Shown here: positions 5,598 to 7,906 of the stretch, one piece after another
Position numbering within the stretch: position 1 is the stretch's first letter
How the letters are laid out: the number at the start of each line of letters is the position of its first letter
Assembly (NCBI GenBank): GCA_964351365.1
Contig: CAYGNP010000032.1
Span: 1-7,906, forward strand
Source: UBA1672 sp964351365
Lineage (GTDB): Bacteria; Pseudomonadota; Alphaproteobacteria; Micavibrionales; Micavibrionaceae
Length of the DNA stretch: 7,906 nucleotides
Direction: 5' to 3'
The notes under the pieces: model-generated
What the model was told of the DNA's origin: nothing
Seen by the model: the letters and a program-made list of their open reading frames with translations, nothing else
Database searches by the model: none
Translations under genes and position numbers: made by a program

Positions 5598-7142
5598 TTA
5601 GCGGCGTGCGCGGAACAGCTTTTGCAAGAGCATCACTGGAACACAGCCCGCCGCCACAATACAAAGGGCAGGGAACGCGGCCTCGGCCAAGCGCTCATCT
5701 GAGGCCAGATTATAAGTGCGCACAGCCAGCGTATCGAAGTCAAATGGCCTAAGGACAAGGGTGATCGGCAATTCTTTAATCACTTCCACCGATAGAATCA
5801 GCGCTACGCTAAACAATGCGGGCGCAAGCATAGGTAGCTTAACCTGCCAAAAATCGTCGAACTTTGAATGCTGTAAAAGTTTGCTGGCTTGCTCCAGCGA
5901 TGGGCTTATTTTCTCATAGCCGGCCTCCAGCCCTTGCAGGGATACGTTCAGGAAACGGATCAAATAACCTAGAATCAGAAAAACAAAAGTACCCGTTGCC
6001 AGAATATTCAGGCCACTAAACAACCCAGAAACTAGCAAAAGCCCAAGCCCCACAATAATCCCCGGCAGGGCATAGCCAAAGCCGCACAAATTATAAAGCG
6101 CATTAATGGTTTTACTGTTACGGGCGCGTTTTTGCGCGGCCAGCATATAAGAAAGACTAACCCCGATAAATGCAACCAAAGCGCAAAGTGTTAATGTATT
6201 AAGCGCATAGGGCATGGTTTGCATGACGCGCTCCATATCAAAATTATCAAGCGCCATGTGTATGAGCAGACCTGCGGGCGCAATAAAGCCAATAACTACA
6301 GGCACGCAACACCAAAGTGTCATGGCTATATTGCCTTGTGCGCGCTGACTTTGTGCTGGGGCTGCCCCATCGAGTGCGTAAAACCGCATATGGCGGCGCT
6401 GCGTTTTTTCTGCCCATATCAGTAGCAAAGCAAAAGCCAGTAACATCAGGGAAAGCTGCGCGGCTGCTGTTATGTCGCTATAAGCTGTCCAAGAATCGTA
6501 GATGACAGTTGAAAAAACACGAATGCCAAAATAATCCATAGTGCCGTAATCAGCCAAAACCTCCATAATGACCAACATCAACCCAACCAGAATAAAAGGA
6601 CGCGCAGAAGGTAGCGCGATGTCGAAAAAACGTGATATGGCATTACCGCCCAGTAATTTTCCGCTTTCAGTTTGCGATTTTGATCCACTGGAAAAACCGT
6701 TATGAGCGAACAGATAGACATAAGGGTACAGGCAAAATGTCAGAATAAAAGACGCTCCCCACAAATTGCGCATATCAGGCAGCAGGGCATCAAGCTCGCT
6801 TTGCCGTAAAGATATTGCGAGCGATCCGGCAGCATCAAAAAAGTCTGTGTAAATATAAGCCAGAATATAAGCGGGAAAAGCCAGCGGCATGCACAGCATC
6901 CATTGCAATAATCTACGGCCTGGGAAACGGTAATGGACGCACAGCCATGCGCAACTCACGCCCACTAATAATACGCCCGCGCCGGTGAGCGCCGTGATCA
7001 ATAAAGAATTCAGTACAACGTCATCCAGCACGTTCATAAACAAGAAAATGAAAGTATCGCTTATGCTGGCAAAGCTCTGTATCCCAAGCGCGATTAACGG
7101 GGACAGGACGATCAAACTAACGATATAAAAAATTATATTCAC
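5598..7142 (-). CDS. fbpB: Fused ferric-iron ABC permease with two BPD domains, 514 aa
   Basis: Inner-membrane channel of the Fe3+ importer, with about a dozen hydrophobic segments arranged as two homologous halves, as in FbpB/SfuB/FutB. The first half has the coupling (EAA-type) loop at about residues 150-183 (SGKLLGGNAISRFFDIALPS). The second has it near 400-440 (LEQASKLLQHSKF, then DDFWQVKLPMLAPALF). Halves meet near residue 250-265 in a short hydrophilic linker (EKTQRRHMRF, then a Q/A-rich stretch). DYGTMDYFG in the first half and EVIKELPITLVLRPFDFDTL near the end are typical of iron permeases. The start is GTG at 7142: no ATG or TTG lies in frame upstream, although the frame stays open for many codons. 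No clear ribosome site is present, so initiation may be weak. It is transcribed away from the other ABC subunits. Confidence 0.87.
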   Translation of the reverse strand: MNIIFYIVSLIVLSPLIALGIQSFASISDTFIFLFMNVLDDVVLNSLLITALTGAGVLLVGVSCAWLCVHYRFPGRRLLQWMLCMPLAFPAYILAYIYTDFFDAAGSLAISLRQSELDALLPDMRNLWGASFILTFCLYPYVYLFAHNGFSSGSKSQTESGKLLGGNAISRFFDIALPSARPFILVGLMLVIMEVLADYGTMDYFGIRVFSTVIYDSWTAYSDITAAAQLSLMLLAFALLLIWAEKTQRRHMRFYALDGAAPAQSQRAQGNIAMTLWCCVPVVIGFIAPAGLLIHMALDNFDMERVMQTMPYALNTLTLCALVAFIGVSLSYMLAAQKRARNSKTINALYNLCGFGYALPGIIVGLGLLLVSGLFSGLNILATGTFVFLILGYLIRFLNVSLQGLEAGYEKISPSLEQASKLLQHSKFDDFWQVKLPMLAPALFSVALILSVEVIKELPITLVLRPFDFDTLAVRTYNLASDERLAEAAFPALCIVAAGCVPVMLLQKLFRARR

Positions 7143-7175
7143 AGATGGGATGTTATCATAATTGATTAGAAAAAG

Positions 7176-7191
7176 TGATATATCGATATCA
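7176..7191. promoter_or_regulatory. Palindrome in the fbpB leader, possible operator
   Basis: TGATAT-ATCG-ATATCA has perfect 6-bp arms with a 4-bp centre and lies 34 bp before the fbpB GTG. It shares the TGATAT half with the site at 4481-4499 but fits the Fur 19-mer poorly. If the predicted start near 7204 is right, it lies at about +13 to +28, a place where a bound repressor would block transcription. Confidence 0.35.
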
Positions 7192-7210
7192 TCTATGATT
7201 TTTTTAAATA

Positions 7211-7238
7211 GTTATACGATTTCCATTGAAACCGTAAA
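7211..7238 (-). promoter_or_regulatory. Candidate fbpB promoter
   Basis: Minus strand TTTACG (7238-7233), 16-base spacer, TATAAC (7216-7211). The -10 is a 5/6 match and the -35 is weak. It lies back-to-back with the rightward promoter, the two -35 elements being one base apart, so both directions would share regulation or compete. Confidence 0.35.
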
Positions 7239-7255
7239 TCAACTCACTATATATT
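7226..7255 (+). promoter_or_regulatory. Candidate promoter for the DUF465-like / amphi-Trp unit
   Basis: TTGAAA (7226-7231), 18-base spacer, TATATT (7250-7255), with TATAAG directly after as an alternative -10. A GC-rich stretch (GCGGGCCGGGCCCC, 7266-7279) follows, which would be at or just after the transcription start. The predicted leader to ATG 7428 is about 165 nt. Confidence 0.45.
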
Positions 7256-7283
7256 ATAAGTATTAGCGGGCCGGGCCCCTCTG

Positions 7284-7427
7284 GCGATAACTGAAGGTTG
7301 CATCCCTTCTTATCGTGATGTCGGACCGCATCGGGAACAAGTTTTCCGGTGTTGGTTCAAATTTTCTCAAGAAACTGACACCAAAAACCTCCCGATCAAG
7401 CTGTAACTTGAACGAAAGGAGCACACT
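7284..7427 (+). promoter_or_regulatory. Structured 5' leader of unknown type
   Basis: No gene is seen in 7262-7427, but several inverted repeats are. CGATAA/TTATCG (7285-7290 with 7310-7315) stacks through a CT bulge on GAAGG/CCTTC (7293-7297 with 7305-7309), with a 7-nt loop. ATCGGGA (7330-7336) can pair with TCCCGAT (7390-7396), enclosing GGTGT/ACACC (7348-7352 with 7378-7382) and a TTTC-TCAA-GAAA hairpin. CAAG/CTTG (7397-7400 with 7407-7410) sits inside CTCC/GGAG (7389-7392 with 7418-7421), where the last arm is the ribosome binding site of the next gene. The CTCC and TCCCGAT arms overlap, so two folds exclude each other. I recognise no named riboswitch. Confidence 0.4.
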
Positions 7428-7679
7428 ATGTCAGTTCAGCACTTTAGATCGTTACTCTTCAAATCAACTCAGATCCAGCAGGAAATTGAGAAGGAGCAAA
7501 ATCGGCGCCTGCCCGACTGGATGCGCCTACTCAAACTTAAAAAGCTGCGGCTTGCAATCAAAGACAGATTGCAGGAGATCGCTCGGCAAGGGGCACAATC
7601 TCGAGGGACGAACCGTATGCAGCCCGCCATGATTCGAAGCAATAACCCAAGAGCAAGTATTCATTGGGAGGGTCGCTAG
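7428..7679 (+). CDS. DUF465-like small protein, 83 aa
   Basis: This short, basic, soluble protein has no signal peptide or membrane segment. The start is supported by AAGGAG 7 bases before ATG. Residues about 14-53 (IQQEIEKEQNRRLPDW, then RLLKLKKLRLAIKDRLQEI) follow the DUF465 (YdcH-like) helical-hairpin pattern: a first helix with the IDxEI-like element, a proline-aspartate turn, then LKKxRLxIKD. The remaining 30 residues (rich in R, N, Q) go beyond that domain and look disordered. The biochemical function of DUF465 proteins is not established. The next gene starts 2 bp after its TAG, so the two are surely co-transcribed and probably translationally coupled. Confidence 0.75.
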   Translation: MSVQHFRSLLFKSTQIQQEIEKEQNRRLPDWMRLLKLKKLRLAIKDRLQEIARQGAQSRGTNRMQPAMIRSNNPRASIHWEGR

Positions 7680-7681
7680 AA

Positions 7682-7906
7682 ATGGGCAGCGTAAAATTAA
7701 AGCCGCGTGATATCGAAAAAACATATTCGACAACGCAGTTCGTTGAAAAGCTGCGGCGGCTTGCCGATTGTCTTGAGAAAGGCGAGAGGTTCGATATTCA
7801 GATCGCCGGAGAGCGTATTTATGTTCCCAAACATGCCGTATTTAATATCGAGCATGAACGTGAAGACGGCGAAGAGGAAATCGAATTCCAGATTAAATGG
7901 AAAAAT
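7682..7906 (+). CDS. Amphi-Trp domain protein, N-terminal 75 codons (cut by the window end)
   Basis: The frame opens at ATG 7682 with GGAGG about 10 bases upstream and stays open to the last base; no stop is seen. Residues about 15-75 (YSTTQFVEKLRRLADCLEKG, then FDIQIAGERIYVPK and HEREDGEEEIEFQIKWKN) fit the amphi-Trp domain pattern: a helix ending LExGE, a short strand pair with a hydrophobic 'I-VP' element, then an acidic run and an alternating strand ending in a conserved tryptophan. Members are small and of uncertain role; a few residues may follow the window end. It pairs with the DUF465-like gene directly upstream. Confidence 0.72.
   Translation, partial: MGSVKLKPRDIEKTYSTTQFVEKLRRLADCLEKGERFDIQIAGERIYVPKHAVFNIEHEREDGEEEIEFQIKWKN

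Noticed and set aside
7150..7170. TTATCA and TGATTA half-sites before fbpB as a Fur box
   Set aside because: The half-sites face the wrong way relative to the Fur consensus and the match is poor.
7334..7357. GGAAC followed by GGTT as an EcfG general-stress promoter before the DUF465-like gene
   Set aside because: The spacing to GGTT is 15 bases, not the usual 16-17, and the -10 lacks CGTT; a sigma70-like promoter upstream fits better.
7315..7632. 105-codon plus-strand frame overlapping the leader and the DUF465-like gene
   Set aside because: It lies in another frame over the structured leader and the recognisable DUF465-like gene and lacks a ribosome site; its product has no family features.
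1..7906. CRISPR arrays, tRNA genes, insertion sequences or attachment sites
   Set aside because: No regularly spaced repeats, cloverleaf-like sequence, transposase or integrase coding, or flanking direct repeats were seen.

Overview
The window looks like a chromosomal segment of a Gram-negative proteobacterium, most likely an alphaproteobacterium. The evidence is an OprO/OprP-type outer-membrane porin, a FutA/FbpA-type periplasmic iron-binding protein with its ABC partners, a DUF465-like small protein and moderate GC. The lineage is an inference from gene content only. No rRNA, tRNA, CRISPR array, insertion sequence or phage gene was seen.

Left part (1-1770). A two-gene minus-strand unit encodes a dual-OB (DuOB) family protein followed by a DUF488 protein that leaves the window at base 1. 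The two reading frames overlap at an ATG/TAA junction. A promoter-like element and an intrinsic-terminator-shaped hairpin lie upstream, inside the predicted leader. Bases about 938-1747 hold no intact gene. They are a gene graveyard on the plus strand: the catalytic tail of a sensor histidine kinase, a frameshifted signal-peptide fragment that overlaps it by ATGA, and the C-terminal TrkA/RCK part of a CPA2 (KefB-like) cation:proton antiporter.

Central part (1772-7142). This is an uptake island, most likely for ferric iron. It holds an OprO/OprP-type porin (minus), an Fe3+ ABC ATPase (fbpC-like, minus), a periplasmic Fe3+-binding protein (fbpA-like, plus, divergent from the ATPase) and a fused two-domain inner-membrane permease (fbpB-like, minus, tail-to-tail with fbpA and only 9 bp apart). 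The three ABC genes usually form one operon; here each appears to have its own promoter. A good Fur-box match lies in the 97-bp divergent region between the ATPase and the binding protein and covers the predicted -10 of the ATPase. A 12-bp word, TTGAGAGTCAAT, is shared exactly by this divergent region and the porin promoter, each time containing the predicted -35. This suggests the porin is controlled together with the transporter.

Right part (7143-7906). A divergent promoter region drives the permease leftward and, rightward, a roughly 165-nt leader rich in possible RNA stems. The leader precedes a DUF465-like 83-residue protein and, 2 bp later, an amphi-Trp domain protein cut by the window end.

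Possible joint working: porin lets solute through the outer membrane, FbpA binds Fe3+ in the periplasm, FbpB/FbpC import it, and Fur represses when iron is plentiful. The flanking DuOB-DUF488 and DUF465/amphi-Trp pairs have no visible link to iron.
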